A DNA stretch of 64,000 nt from Agapetus fuscipes (Eukaryota; Arthropoda; Insecta; Trichoptera; Glossosomatidae): contig OX637344.1 in NCBI GenBank assembly GCA_951799405.1, positions 6,572,001 through 6,636,000 of the forward strand, read 5' to 3'. The notes beneath the pieces are model-generated. The model ran no database searches, was not told the DNA's origin, and worked only from the letters and a program-made list of their open reading frames with translations. This document shows, one piece after another, positions 22,111 to 32,876 of this stretch. Position numbers and translations under genes: made by a program. Position 1 is the first letter of the stretch. Every line of letters begins with the position of its first letter.

Positions 22111-22487
22111 AACTTTGTCAGATTAACGAATTGATAACTTTTATTGTAACAATAAATAATTAAAATATTCTATGAAAAGAAGAATTGTATTCCAATTTTC
22201 ATAGCAGATTTAAAACTAAAAACTCGTACTGAAGGTGCAGCAGATCCGGACGAAGTTTCACGAGAATCATTAAAAGCAAAGTGTTGGCGGAAACTGCAAT
22301 AAATTATTGATTTCTGTGGGCGATTTCATTCATGCTGTTAACAGCGCAATGAAATAGGTTGCCATTATTAATTATCTACGTTTTAATAAATATGCCAGTC
22401 CATTAAAGTGATAAAACAAGAGCATTAAATCCTGAATATTGCGGAGACTCCATCACAAGCTGTCAAAAGCCGAGCCACTTTTTTTTG

Positions 22488-22740
22488 CCTACGGCTATTG
22501 GCCATTGACTTATGATATATGTGGACTATAAACTATTTTAATGAAAATATATATTAAATCCGTTTAAACTTACTTAACCGCAAATTGTCATTAGTTGGAA
22601 AGAGAACCAAGATCTTCACTGTGTCATTTCGTTTTAATTTTTTTTTAAACTCGGGTGAAATAACGAAATCATTCCAGAAAGTTGATAGCTTAGAAACTCA
22701 CGTGTGCGTGAACATTTCCAACCATGGATGATTTGTGTAA
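22488..22740. repeat. Dispersed repeat-3, copy 1
   Basis: Collinear with 31598-31830: both share TGTGGACTA(T/G)AAACTATTT, an AATCTTCAC block and GAAATC(A/T)TTCCAG. Class unknown. Confidence 0.5.
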
Positions 22741-22940
22741 GGGTGGGTTGAGACAGATACAGCATATATTGCGTTGAAATAGTTTCAGGTCCAGTTATGT
22801 TATTAGTCAGAAACAGTACCCCAATTATAAAACTTTTACCAGAATTATATAGAAAATTAAACAGCGCTTTCTGGGAGCTATTTAGCTCCCATACATTTTA
22901 AGTAAAACGACGCACAACGTCTAGTTTTATACTTAAACTG

Positions 22941-23243
22941 GACCGGTCCGCAGTCCAGTGGCAACACTTCAAACTCGTAAATGGAAGGTTGTGGATTCGA
23001 ATCCCAGCGGAGCACAAAAAATATACCATTTATACTTCCAAATGTGCTCTTCGCTGGGTTGAAAAATTCATAAACCTTTACCAAAGACCGGTCACTGAAA
23101 GGTCCATCCAACCTTACAACAATTGGGTCTTGCTTGCGAATTGGCGCTTTCTACAGCGACGACCAAGCTCGCAGAGGGCTCTTGAGGTGTGATACACACA
23201 AAAACAGCGCTCACAAAATAAATCATCCTACTATTATTATTAA
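22941..23243 (+). mobile_element. SINE-beta with CR1/L2-like 3' tail
   Basis: Begins GACCGGTCCGCAGTCCAGTGG, a degraded tRNA-like box A, then GGATTCGAATCCCAGCGG (box B). The body contains GACCGGTCACTGAAAGGTCC. The end, AGAGGGCTCTTGAGGTGTGA through the TAT-TAT-TA repeat, matches the 3' end of the LINE fragment at 25691-26035. Confidence 0.8.
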
Positions 23244-23352
23244 AGTTCTGTAAGTCGGTTTATAAAATCATCAACGGTGAGATGCGAATCCAGTAAAAAA
23301 CTTAACCATGGGTTTGCCAAATAATGTAAGAGAACTTAAACGCTCACTAAAT

Positions 23353-23472
23353 GTCAACGACGTTACCATGTTGAAAGCACCGGTTCCCATAGATCACCGA
23401 AGTTAAGCAACATTGGGCGCGGACAGTACTTGGATGGGTGACCGCTCAGGTACACCGCGTGTCGTTGGCATC
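23353..23472 (+). rRNA. 5S rRNA-like sequence (gene or pseudogene)
   Basis: About 120 bp, the size of a 5S rRNA. The ends pair: GTCAACGACG at the start with CGTGTCGTTGGC at the end, the usual 5S helix I. The internal pol III control region is well kept: GATCACCGAAGTTAAGCAAC (box A region), GGGCGCGG, then TACTTGGATGGGTGACCGC (box C). Differences from a typical insect 5S as I recall it include a one-base shortening around GGTTCCCATAG and a change in the TTGGGAACACC loop to TCAGGTACACC. No T-run follows; instead SINE-beta begins 3 bp after the end. This is therefore either a decayed 5S gene or a 5S-derived module of a composite retroposon. Confidence 0.82.
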
Positions 23473-23474
23473 TT

Positions 23475-23783
23475 GGACCGGTCCGTAGTCTGTAGTGGCA
23501 ACACTTCGGACTCGTAAATGGAAGGTTGTGGATTCGGATCCCGGCGGAGCACAAAAATGTACCATTTATATTTAGAATGTGCTCTTCGCTGAGTTGAAAA
23601 ATTCATAAACCTTTACCAAAGACCGGTCACTGAAAGGTCCATCCAACCTTACAACAACTGGGTCTTGCTTGAGAATTGGCGCTTTCTACAGCGACGACCA
23701 AGCTCGCAGAGGGCTCTTGAGGTGTGATACACACAAAAACAGCGCTCACCAAATAAATCATCCTAATATTATTATTATTTAAA
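23475..23783 (+). mobile_element. SINE-beta joined to the 5S-like sequence
   Basis: Starts GGACCGGTCCGTAGTCTGTAG immediately after the 5S-like sequence. The rest is close to the copy at 22941-23243, including the tail and terminal ATTATT repeat. The two copies are in the same orientation, 230 bp apart. Confidence 0.82.
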
Positions 23784-24574
23784 GGCGTTGTCTTAAGTTT
23801 CCATATATTTTTAGCACATACCTACAGTTTACGCGTAAGTTTTTATACTTGGGAACAAGTCCAGCCTTGGAAAGCTTTCTCCATATAAGGATAACAGAGG
23901 ACACACACTGACACATGTACTGGCATTTACAGGTTTACGTAGATCTGCTAGTAGGTACGGTTGATGAAGGAGACCAAGATAGTTAGTTCTCAATAAAAAA
24001 TTGAAGAACTGTCTTCAAAAAAATGTAAAAATTAACGAAGTCTGTACATGAATCGACACAAAGTTGTGACGTTGCACGGCCGGGCTGCTAGGGTGAAGGC
24101 TAACTATTTTTTTTCACATTTTCTCAAGAACTAGTCACACTAAGTAAAAAAAAAAATTAGTTCAATTTAATAAATATAATACTTAAAAAGAAGAAAAAAA
24201 TATTGTTATGGTTTATTTCAGGTTCACTTTCAATAAAATTGCAGTTGAATTTATTTCACAGTATTTATTTTTAACAAGTTGATTACATAACATGGTTCAC
24301 TCTGTAACTTCTGTATTGGCGGTTTCACGGCTTGGGCGTTAAAGGATCACTGAAGCTTCATAGAATCGCAGACTATATTTATATGTGACCAAGATCTATT
24401 CTCGCGTGTTCCTGACCATACGAGTCGCCTCTAGAATGAAGGTTTCCAGAGAGTGCTAGAAGTACCAACAGTTCAAAGTGTCACACACTCACGTCTACAC
24501 ACACACACACATACACAACAGCAAACACGCCTAGGCACACAACCGCAAAAACACGCAGGCATCCTAACGCAACT
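23784..24574. other. Intergenic DNA
   Basis: No gene is seen. 24045-24110 resembles the repeat seen near 10355-10515. A CA-rich microsatellite sits near 24490-24525. Confidence 0.4.
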
Positions 24575-24800
24575 AAGCTACACATAAAGTGTAACTTCTT
24601 GCCTGCGTTATCCCCGAAGAGGTCGCATGTGGCGCTTCGGGACCTATTTATTTTTACAGGTAAGGGGGCCGGCCTCACACCAACCACTTTCAGTTGAAGT
24701 GGGCTGGTTCTCATTTCTTGTGAAGGCTGAGTAAACCTTTGAGATCGAACCCTTGCTCTCGGCATGGAATGCAAGCATTCTACCAGTTGAGCTATCGACC
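24575..24800 (-). mobile_element. SINE-alpha with internal deletion
   Basis: Both the 3' end (GTAACTTCTTGCC region) and the head (GGTCGATAGCTCAACTGG on the minus strand) are present, but the middle third is missing. It abuts a SINE-beta copy on its head side. Confidence 0.8.
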
Positions 24801-24802
24801 TT

Positions 24803-25048
24803 TTTTTACGAGCTTGATCGTCGTAGCTACAAAGCGCCAATTCTCAAGCAAGACCCAGTTGCTGTAACTGCTGTAAGGCTGGATGGACCTTTGGTGACCG
24901 GTCATTGGTAAAGGTTTATGAATTTTTCAACCCGGCGAAGAGCAAATTTGAAAATATAAATGGTATATTTTTTGTGCTCCGCCGGGAATCGAACCCACAA
25001 CCTTCCCATTCAGAGTCCGCAGTGTTACCACTGAGCTACGGACCGGTC
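24803..25048 (-). mobile_element. SINE-beta with the best preserved tRNA-like head
   Basis: The minus strand starts GACCGGTCCGTAGCTCAGTGG and has a perfect box B, GGTTCGATTCCCGGCGG. The extreme 3' tail is replaced by a T-run next to SINE-alpha. Confidence 0.8.
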
Positions 25049-25431
25049 TTAACACATTCGTACAATTCGTAACAATACCTACTTTGAGTTCGAATGATTT
25101 CCTACATTTCTACTTTGTATAAATCAATGAGTGGATATGAAACTACACCCATAATAAGCAGGTAGACAATACAGAAGAGAGGCGCTTACTAACCTTTAAG
25201 CCAGGGTTAAACCACGCTTGACCCCGGCTTAAGTTAACCTGAGTTTAACTGACATTAAACCGAGATAACCTCACATGATAGCGCCGCTGTATTCATTGCA
25301 CTTATTGTTGTATAATTTTGGCTCATTTCTCCATGCAAAATTGCCATCATTGAGCCAACGCAACGGTGAAAAGGTTAACATCGTAATATTTATTACTATG
25401 TAGGTGATGAAACGTAACGCAAGCCCAACTT

Positions 25432-25692
25432 CGCTGCACATATAGTGAAACTTTTGACCACGTTGTCCCAGAAGGTGTCGCATATGGCGTGTGGTATATA
25501 TTTATTTACAAAGGTAAGAGGACCAGCGTTACGCCAATCACTTCATATAAAGTGGGGGCTGGGGCTGGTTCTCATTTCTTGTGAAGGCTGAGTAAACCTT
25601 GCCGGTAATTTGCTTTTTGGTTTGAAAAAAACACCGACACGGGAAATCATGTCTGACACCCTCGGTTGGATTCGAACACTAGCCCTCTGGGT
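25432..25692 (-). mobile_element. SINE-alpha, head truncated
   Basis: Body and 3' end are present (CACTATATGTGCAGCG-type end, CCTTTGTAAATAAATA, TTTACTCAGCCTTCACAAG). The tRNA-like head is lost at the junction with the LINE fragment at 25691. Confidence 0.78.
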
Positions 25693-26035
25693 TTACACGA
25701 AAACTTTCTACCATATAAGATGGAGGCAGACACTCAGATCCGCGGGCGATGAAGTAGTCAATTTGGTTCAGCCACGCCGTCAGATTCGTACAAATTTCGG
25801 AGACCGCGCTTTCCATGTTGCGGGTCCGGTGGAGTGGAACAGACTGCCACCCGGAGTGAAGAACTCCAAATCTATGGATGTATTTCGCGGAGCACTCAAG
25901 ACACACCTTTTAAGAAAGTCTTATCCATGATCGGAGAGGGCCCTTGAGGTGTGACACACACAAAAACGGCGCTCTCTTGTCATTTGTAATTTAAAATAAA
26001 TTAGCCTGATATTATTATTATTATTAAGATATTGG
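25691..26035 (+). mobile_element. CR1/L2-like LINE 3' end
   Basis: Codes for the C-terminus typical of this LINE group (FGDRAFHVAGPVEWNRLPPG, then FRGALKTHLL) up to a TGA at about 25928. This is followed by a short 3' UTR with AGGGCCCTTGAGGTGTGACA and an ATT repeat. The UTR is shared with SINE-beta. The copy is 5'-truncated. Confidence 0.82.
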
Positions 26036-26694
26036 AGGGTAGTCGGTCATACTGATGCATTGATAAGATGAAGTATGCATGACCAGTGAGCTTGTATTAG
26101 TTTACGAGTGTAGCTCGTACGCACAGACAAAACATTTAGATTCACGCACACAGCCACCAACTAATGCATTAAGTAGTATTCGACTCGTCTGATCGAGGCA
26201 TTAGTTAAAGCCCAAAAAAAGTGACTTAAAAAAACAGTTCAGACCGGATTAGTGACTTAAACCTGTGTTTTGATAAGCGTGATGAATACAAACAAAAAAC
26301 AATTATAGGATGGACCCTTCTTTATCGTATAGATGTTACAGACACGGGGTAATAAAAAAAAGGATGGAACGCCTGGTAAAAAGGGTGTTTTAACGGTTCC
26401 AGAAAGAACTCTAAAATATTTATTTATTGATAAATAAATAAAAGGTACTTCAAATTCCAGTCGTTTGCTTATTAAATTTCAAATAAAAAGGCACTATTTT
26501 TTTACACATATAATCTGAAAATTAAATATGATTTCCTACTAGTGAATAAACAGAAAATAACAATAAAAGTAATGTTAAAACGCATAAATAATGCAATAAA
26601 TACTATAATAAACAAGGCGAGAATAGAAGCATTTATAAAAATTAATTGAAATTAAATTAGTAACTATAAAAATATTCCTTCTATATCTATAATC
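26036..26694. other. Intergenic DNA
   Basis: AT-rich, no gene or repeat recognised. Confidence 0.4.
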
Positions 26695-26945
26695 TATCTA
26701 TAATCTAAGCTGCAAGGTTATGTAAGCATTTAAGGCTCATATGAAATGCATGCCTACAGACAGGCACATGTAGGTTCGCGCCTACACATTCTGCATGTGT
26801 GCATACAAATAAAGAAAACCTCACATGGACATAAACCTTGCAACTCCTGCCGCCGTTCCCTGAACCGGGGTGGCATTGGCAAAAGTGAACCGATTTTTAC
26901 AGCACGGGTGGTCAGCCTCGTACCAACCTATCAGTCAAGGAGCTT
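26695..26945 (-). mobile_element. RTE-tail copy
   Basis: Minus strand from CCTTGACTGATAGGTTGG to CTTGCAGCTTAGATTATAG, full length relative to the 250-bp tail. It belongs to the same subfamily as 44302-44532 (CCTACATGT(G/A)CCTGTCTGTAGG). Confidence 0.82.
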
Positions 26946-28154
26946 ATTAATTCCAAAAACATAAAAATAAATTCTTAGTAAGTAATTTCAGTTAGTAAAA
27001 TAAATTTTAAGTAGTGTTAACTTTTATTCCTTACTATTTTTTTCATTTCAATGATAATAATAATAATATTTTAATTTCCAGCTTCATCTAAAAATAATAA
27101 TCAGGAAATTCGCTAGTAGACTAGAATATAAAATCTGCTGCAATAAATTTAATTTATTCCTAGAAAATGTAATTTGTAAGATAAAAGATAAAAATAATTT
27201 AATCCTTTAGTGTAAATTAAGAGTCCAGTTTAATGATAACAATAACAAGAATTGATGATAAGAAAAATATAACAATCTGAAATAATTCTTGGTTTATAAA
27301 TTAAATATAAAATTTAATATTATAAAAATATTTATTTAAGTCCTACAGAATTAAAGACAGCAATCTGGATTTTTTTAGAAAATGACATATTTACATAGAA
27401 ATGAAAAGAAAATATTTCCAGTGTTTTTTATCTCATCAAAACAAAACCATTGGTTAAGAAATAGGTACGGAATTAAAGACAGCAATCTACAATTTCTTTC
27501 GGTAATAAAATAAATACATGGAAATTAGGAAATACAGATTAATTGTATTTCAATAGATTTAGCTACTTATAAAAAAAATCCTAGATAGCGCCTTTGATTA
27601 AATGCGACTCAATTTTAATTTTGCTTTCCCATTTCGCTAAAATCAATAAATCAGGTAAACACTCACCGGAGCTGTTTGAGGTAAAACAGTTTCCCGGGAT
27701 AGAGGCATGGTCATCCTTCAGATATTCCCAAAATAAAACCAAAATAAACCTATAATCCTTATTAGAAAAACACTTCACCACTGGACAACAAATAAAACAA
27801 CACCAGGACAAAACCCAATCGCAATAAAATCAATAATTAAAACAGTTTAAACATTTGTACAGACACATTTTCACTTGGCACTTAGGTACATGGATTCATT
27901 GCACGTTTGTGTGGGGTAAACAATATTTTTTTAAGATAGTTTCATTCAGAAACACTGAAAAATAGAAGGCAGGGTGAAAAAAAGTTGGATAGAGAAAGCG
28001 CACAACCCTCCCGTCTAGCTTTTCTAACAAACTAAAATTTTGTATGTTAGTGTGGCCATACGCATGCATGTAAATAAATATTCCCGACAAAACTTTTCGA
28101 TCAAAATACTTCGTAGAATCAATCACCCTATAAAATATATTGAAGTAATGAATC
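26946..28154. other. AT-rich intergenic DNA with MITE-4 traces
   Basis: No gene is seen. AATTAAAGACAGCAATCT occurs twice (about 27350 and 27474), and TCCTAGATAGCGCC at about 27581. These match the termini of the MITE-4 family. Confidence 0.45.
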
Positions 28155-28375
28155 AAGTTCCTCGACTTATAGGTAGGTAAGAGGCTGATAACCCATATTG
28201 TTTTGTCAAAATTCATTTACTTTTTTAATGTCACTTCAGTTTTTACAAAAATCGGCAAGGATTGTATAGGTTTTGTTTCGTACGTACTCATGCGTAATCG
28301 AGAACTTACGTTTCAGCTTGTGTAAATGCATTAAATATGACACAATTTTATAATATCTTTGTAAATCAGATTTGG
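28155..28375 (+). mobile_element. Diverged RTE-tail copy
   Basis: GTTCCTCGACTTATAGGTAGG to a TATCTTTGTAAATCAGATTT end. It faces the next copy in inverted orientation. Confidence 0.65.
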
Positions 28376-28570
28376 ATAGATTTACAAATGCACGCCCGCA
28401 AGCAGATAATATAAATTTGTGTTAAACATGCTGCATGTGTACTAAATACTCCAAAAAACAAAACACTAAATGAGGATAATCTTTTTATCTCTTCGAACAG
28501 GAGTGGACAAAAAAAAGTGGGCTGTATTTTTTTTTTTGCATGGGTGAGGTCAACCTTACAACTTCGTGGT
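28376..28570 (-). mobile_element. Diverged RTE-tail copy
   Basis: Minus strand retains GCATGTTTAACACAAATTTA and CTGCTTGCGGGCGTGCATTT. Inverted relative to the adjacent copy. Confidence 0.6.
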
Positions 28571-28944
28571 CGATTACCAAAAAATTATTAAATTTAAAAA
28601 AAAAATGCCTGTTGATCATTAAAAAAATATTGTTTTCCAACTTCATTTTGAAGCGACAACTTATTTCAGTGGTCGTATGTTTCAGCCAAATAATTCTTAC
28701 TTGTGAGGGAATTTAACCATACTGGCAGCACTGACCATATGATAATAAATTTCCACCAATAGGAGCGTTCGGCTCAGCGGAGCCCTAGCGGCGGAAAAAG
28801 TAACTAATATTCAAAAGTAAGCGGGAACTTACATGATTTTTTATTTATTGTAGAAAATATTTTCAAAACTATATTATGGAAAATTAAATTCTAATTAATC
28901 TTTTTTTAGTATTTTAAAATATTTATACATTTAAGAATTGCTGT

Positions 28945-29140
28945 AAAACTTGGTTCACTTTTGCCAATGCTATCCCGTTTCAGGGAAAAACGGAAGGAGT
29001 TGCAACTTACAAGGTTTATGTTCATGTGTGATTAGTTTTTTTTTAATACATAATATGCAGCATGTGTAAGCTCGAACTTACACTTGTCCGCTTGTGGGCG
29101 ACGTGCGTTGAATGTCAATATATCTTGACAACTTAAATAA
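28945..29140 (+). mobile_element. RTE-tail copy, 5'-truncated
   Basis: Starts at TGTAAAACTTGGTTCAC and extends to ATATCTTGACAACTTA. Confidence 0.7.
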
Positions 29141-29167
29141 TGTACCTACAGTGTTATTTTTTTACTT

Positions 29168-29415
29168 ATTCCTTGACTTACAGGTTGGTATGAGGCTGAC
29201 AACCCATACTGTAAAAATGGTTCACTTTGCCAATATCCCCCCTGTTTCAGGGAAGGTTGACAAAAGTTGCAGGGTTTACGTTCATTTGTGGTTGGGATTT
29301 TAATTTGTAAGTACACATTCAGCATTTGTAAGCGCGAACTTACACGTGTATGTTTGTAGGCATGCATTTGATATGAGTTTTAAATGTTCATATATCCTTG
29401 CAACTTAGATTTTCG
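29168..29415 (+). mobile_element. RTE-tail copy, full length
   Basis: CCTTGACTTACAGGTTGGTA through CCTTGCAACTTAGATT. Its head begins at the same base as many other copies. Confidence 0.82.
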
Positions 29416-29614
29416 TTATTCATACACAGCAAATCCATGGCTCAACCGCTACCTAACGTGAAATTTTCGTAAAAAAAATGATCTATGGATAAGCTACGGC
29501 TTACGGCACAAACGTGCTGTAAATAACCTTGATAGATTTTAATTTCAGAAAGTTTTAAAAAATTGTCGGAGCGGCACGGCTAAGCAATCTTTATGGTGGT
29601 TTTCGAATTCATGG

Positions 29615-29828
29615 TACGGTCGATAGCTCAGTTGGTAAAACATTCGTTCAAAGCCAAAGAGCTAGGGTTCAATCTCCACTAAGGATCTAAAAATTATTTT
29701 GTTTTTCGGTGCTTATTTCAAACCCAAAATTATAGTACCAGCAAGGTTTACTCAGTCTTCACAAGAAATAATAACCTGCCCTTCATGTACGATTAGGTAC
29801 CAAGTTGGCCCCCTTACTTGCGAAAATA
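29615..29828 (+). mobile_element. SINE-alpha, 3' end interrupted by SINE-gamma
   Basis: Head GGTCGATAGCTCAGTTGGTA and body AAGGTTTACTCAGTCTTCAC. The sequence breaks off after GCCCCCTTACTTGCG, where SINE-gamma starts. Confidence 0.78.
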
Positions 29829-29834
29829 AGTCGG

Positions 29835-30105
29835 TGTTATGGCTGAGAGGGCCAAGTGGGCTGATCTTTCTAGCGTGCTTGGAATAGAGCAACGTTGGTT
29901 CGATCCCCGCCTGGGTCATTTGACAATAACTTTGACCCTTGTTCAACAAATTTCATTGGGTAATTATTAATTAATAATTCATTAAAATAAACAATAATAA
30001 ATTATTAATTGATGATATTAATATCTGTTTCTGGCCAGACAGAATAGGTTGGTGAATTGCATTCCTCTTTACAAATCTATTTAAAAAACAACAACAAAAA
30101 GGTTA
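29835..30105 (+). mobile_element. SINE-gamma, tRNA-Ser/Leu-like head
   Basis: TTATGGCTGAGAGGGCCAAG (box A-like) and TGGTTCGATCCCCGCC (box B). A body with CTTTGACCCTTGTTCAACA and CTGTTTCTGGCCAGAC follows, ending in an A-rich stretch. Copies also lie at 33296-33555 and 36366-36620, all on the plus strand. Confidence 0.72.
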
Positions 30106-30190
30106 CCAACCATTCGGCTCTGTATGTTGGTATTCTGTATAAGATTATTATATTTTATATTATTTTATACAATCAGCAGTACCTACCTTG

Positions 30191-30337
30191 AGGATAAAAC
30201 ATTTACACAAAAACTCCCCTCGAACGCGTAAATAAAAAAAACTGTATGGAAAATACGACAGCACTCCTAGTAAGTGAATTAGTTTTTTTATATTTTTTCG
30301 CTTTACGCAATCGAGGGGAGTTTCGCTATGTTTTATA
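30191..30337. mobile_element. MITE-1, palindromic copy
   Basis: Arms: ATAAAACATTTACACAAAAA plus CTCCCCTCGAACGCGTAAAT on the left, and TTTACGCAATCGAGGGGAG then GCTATGTTTTATAC on the right. It has no coding capacity. Confidence 0.65.
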
Positions 30338-31260
30338 CTGCGAGTAGAGTGCATTAGAAACAGATGCTGTTTTCTAGAAATGCTATAAATGCATCCCAGT
30401 ATGATATTAGTGCATTTCCAACAGTGAGCAGGCGGAAGAGAGAAATCTCAGAGCGAGTTCCAGATTCTAATAACTACCATCGCAATGGGGACGGTGATAA
30501 AAAATATAAAAACCAAGTAATATATTTTTGCTTGATACATTGGTTCCGGGTTTTGACCGTGGTCCTTATTTTTGCTCCTTTTCTTCTTTCTTGAAGGCTT
30601 TCAGCTGACGTTTCGTCTCCTCTGTGGGCGACTTCTTCGGAGCTCTGCTCACTTCTGAGATGCTTCTGAGCACAGCTTCTGAGGTCTGAACGAAAGGCGG
30701 CGTGTTTTATTCGAAAATTCTAAAGGGGGCGTGGCTTAATTGTGAGGTATTAAACTACCCTCTGTCATAACTTCAATAATTGTACTTTACTCTTCTTTTC
30801 TGTTAAAATTGTGTTGTTGCATACCTACTTGCATTCAAATTAAACTTTTGGAATTTGCGTACCTACCCCCCCCCCCCCTCCCTCGATGATCTTCAATTTT
30901 CCAAAACCTGCGGGGGGCAGGGCCCCCCCCCCCCTAGATTTGATCCTGGGCACGCCCTTGTTTCTGAGACTGGAAATAAAATAATTTGATGCAGTAGATA
31001 TAGTAAACCGAAAATATGTATAAATAAGATACCTATAAGAAAGCTTTTGAAAATCCATTGAAAAGCTTTTTGCGCGAGTATGAAAGCTAAAAAGTTAGCG
31101 AAACGATGTTTCATAATACAACTGCACTATATTGCAGAAATAACATAATATTCCATCTATTCTTGACGATGGCGTCATGCTGTCTGTAGGTGGATAAATA
31201 TGTACATACCTACATAGGTACTATTATTATTGGTCTGACCAACTATCCTCAGACCTCAGT
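30338..31260. other. Intergenic DNA with C-rich tracts
   Basis: Two long C runs lie at 30866-30878 and 30923-30934, around a sequence resembling a decayed DNA-transposon end (GGGCACGCCC). Near 30600-30700 there is GACGTTTCGTCTCCTCTG, a motif common in retroelement 3' regions. No gene is seen. Confidence 0.45.
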
Positions 31261-31261
31261 T

Positions 31262-31370
31262 ACCGGACAGCAGTTTACAAAAAACCTATAGGATCTAACT
31301 CCTTGAACAGAGGTGCTATTTCAGTTTCCATGGAAAACACTATGTGTAAACGTAAAGTTATACAAGTAAA
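31262..31370. repeat. MITE-2 fragment
   Basis: AGCAGTTTACAAAAAACC and TTCAGTTTCCATGGAAAAC, then GTGTAAACGTAAAG. These match family arms. Confidence 0.45.
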
Positions 31371-31385
31371 GTGCCCTCGGTATAG

Positions 31386-31526
31386 GTACAACATTGCATA
31401 AACTCACCTAGATTGCGTAAATCGAAAAAATGTGTGACAACTAAATCAATCTCTAGGATCGCCATCGTAAATTCCATACATTTCAGATTTACGCAATTGA
31501 AGTGAGATTCAGGCAATGTCTTATAC
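31386..31526. mobile_element. MITE-1, palindromic copy
   Basis: CAACATTGCATAAACTCACC and GATTGCGTAAATCG on the left mirror GATTTACGCAATTGAAGTG and GGCAATGTCTTATAC on the right. Confidence 0.65.
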
Positions 31527-31597
31527 AGAGTTTATAGAATAAAAATTACAGGTGAAGGTAAGTAACGTATTTTAGTAAAACGCACATAGTTAGTTTG

Positions 31598-31830
31598 AAC
31601 CATTGCCTTATAATATCTGTGGACTAGAAACTATTTCATCGAAAATAGTCACTACCTAGGTATATATGTGTTTCAACTTAATTAACAAATCATCCTTAAT
31701 TAGATACTCGTAATCTTCACATCGTCTTTTCGTGTAAACAAAAAAAAAGACGGCGAATCTACGAAATCTTTCCAGTAAATTGGCAGTATTGAAATTCATG
31801 AACACTGTAATAAATGTTTTGAAGTGTTGT
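31598..31830. repeat. Dispersed repeat-3, copy 2
   Basis: Collinear with 22488-22740 as described there. Confidence 0.5.
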
Positions 31831-31888
31831 GGTCGATAAAATAGTCATTCAAAAAATGCATTAAGACATGTAGGTACATTGTACGTGT

Positions 31889-32490
31889 AATAGGGTATTT
31901 GCAATAGTGAGGAATATGATAAAAAGTATATTATTTTGATAGATTTCGAAAAATCAAATAATAATATGTTGATTTGAAGTCGAAAATATTGTTTTTCGAT
32001 TTTATATTTAAAAAAGAAAATATAGAAATTTGGACAAGTTTTTAAACGGATATGAGATCTGCTTTTTCTATTTCCGGTGCTGTGACGTCATATGTTGACG
32101 TCACTTTCTTTGATTGACATTCCATACTCTGTTGACATGTGTTGTTGACAACAGAAACAAATGAAAACAACAGAAACAAATGAAATGTTTTTAAAGAAAC
32201 ACACAAACTTGTTGAAAAATAACAGCCTCAACGGTGTAAACATTAAAAAGCGATGTTTGAATTACATGAATGTGAGGGCTGTCAGTTGACACGGCGTTGT
32301 TTACAAGACCGTGACGTCACGCGAGAAAATTTCATCTAGTAGCGTTTAGGCGCGAAAATTCAAAAATCGGTTTTAAAATGCTTATAACTTTGTAAAAATA
32401 CAACTAAAATTAAAATTCAAAAAGTTGTGGGCTAATAAAGCATAAACGAATTTAAATCGCAAAAAAAAAAATATGTGAAAATACCCTATT
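31889..32490. mobile_element. 602-bp MITE carrying three CRE palindromes
   Basis: Terminal inverted repeats AATAGGGTATTTGCA and its counterpart TGAAAATACCCTATT. No transposase. Three perfect TGACGTCA octamers occur at 32083-32090, 32096-32103 and 32312-32319. The superfamily is uncertain because the target duplication is not clear. Confidence 0.65.
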
Positions 32491-32767
32491 ATTGGGTGTC
32501 AAAACACGAAATGGAGAAAGCAAGAAAACATTTGTCTTTCACATGATTATTAAGTATTATGTGGTGTTTGACAGGTCTGATTGACAGGTAAGCCATAGTA
32601 TGTATCACGTCGTAAGCTAGTTTCTTCTCCATCAATATTATAATCCCTCACCACACACAAGAGCTTTGACTCTTTTTGGTGAGGTATAGCATATAAAACA
32701 AATGAATACTATGTAATAGAAATAAGTTTGAAAAATGTAATGTATGTAATTAAAATGTCTTATATTA

Positions 32768-32772
32768 AATAA

Positions 32773-32801
<29 letters not shown>
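32768..32801 (+). repeat. Long poly(A) run
   Basis: A run of more than 30 A after an AATAAT-rich stretch. This suggests the 3' end of an inserted retroposed transcript or LINE, whose source I do not recognise. Confidence 0.5.
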
Positions 32802-32803
<2 letters not shown>

Positions 32804-32876
32804 CAATGATTTGAACCCACACAGAGTAAAGCAACTCAACCTGTTTCATTCAATAAACTGGAATATTTATGGGATC

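Noticed and set aside
24975..25048. Possible tRNA gene on the minus strand with perfect box B
   Set aside because: The downstream body matches SINE-beta copies, and no complete cloverleaf can be drawn.
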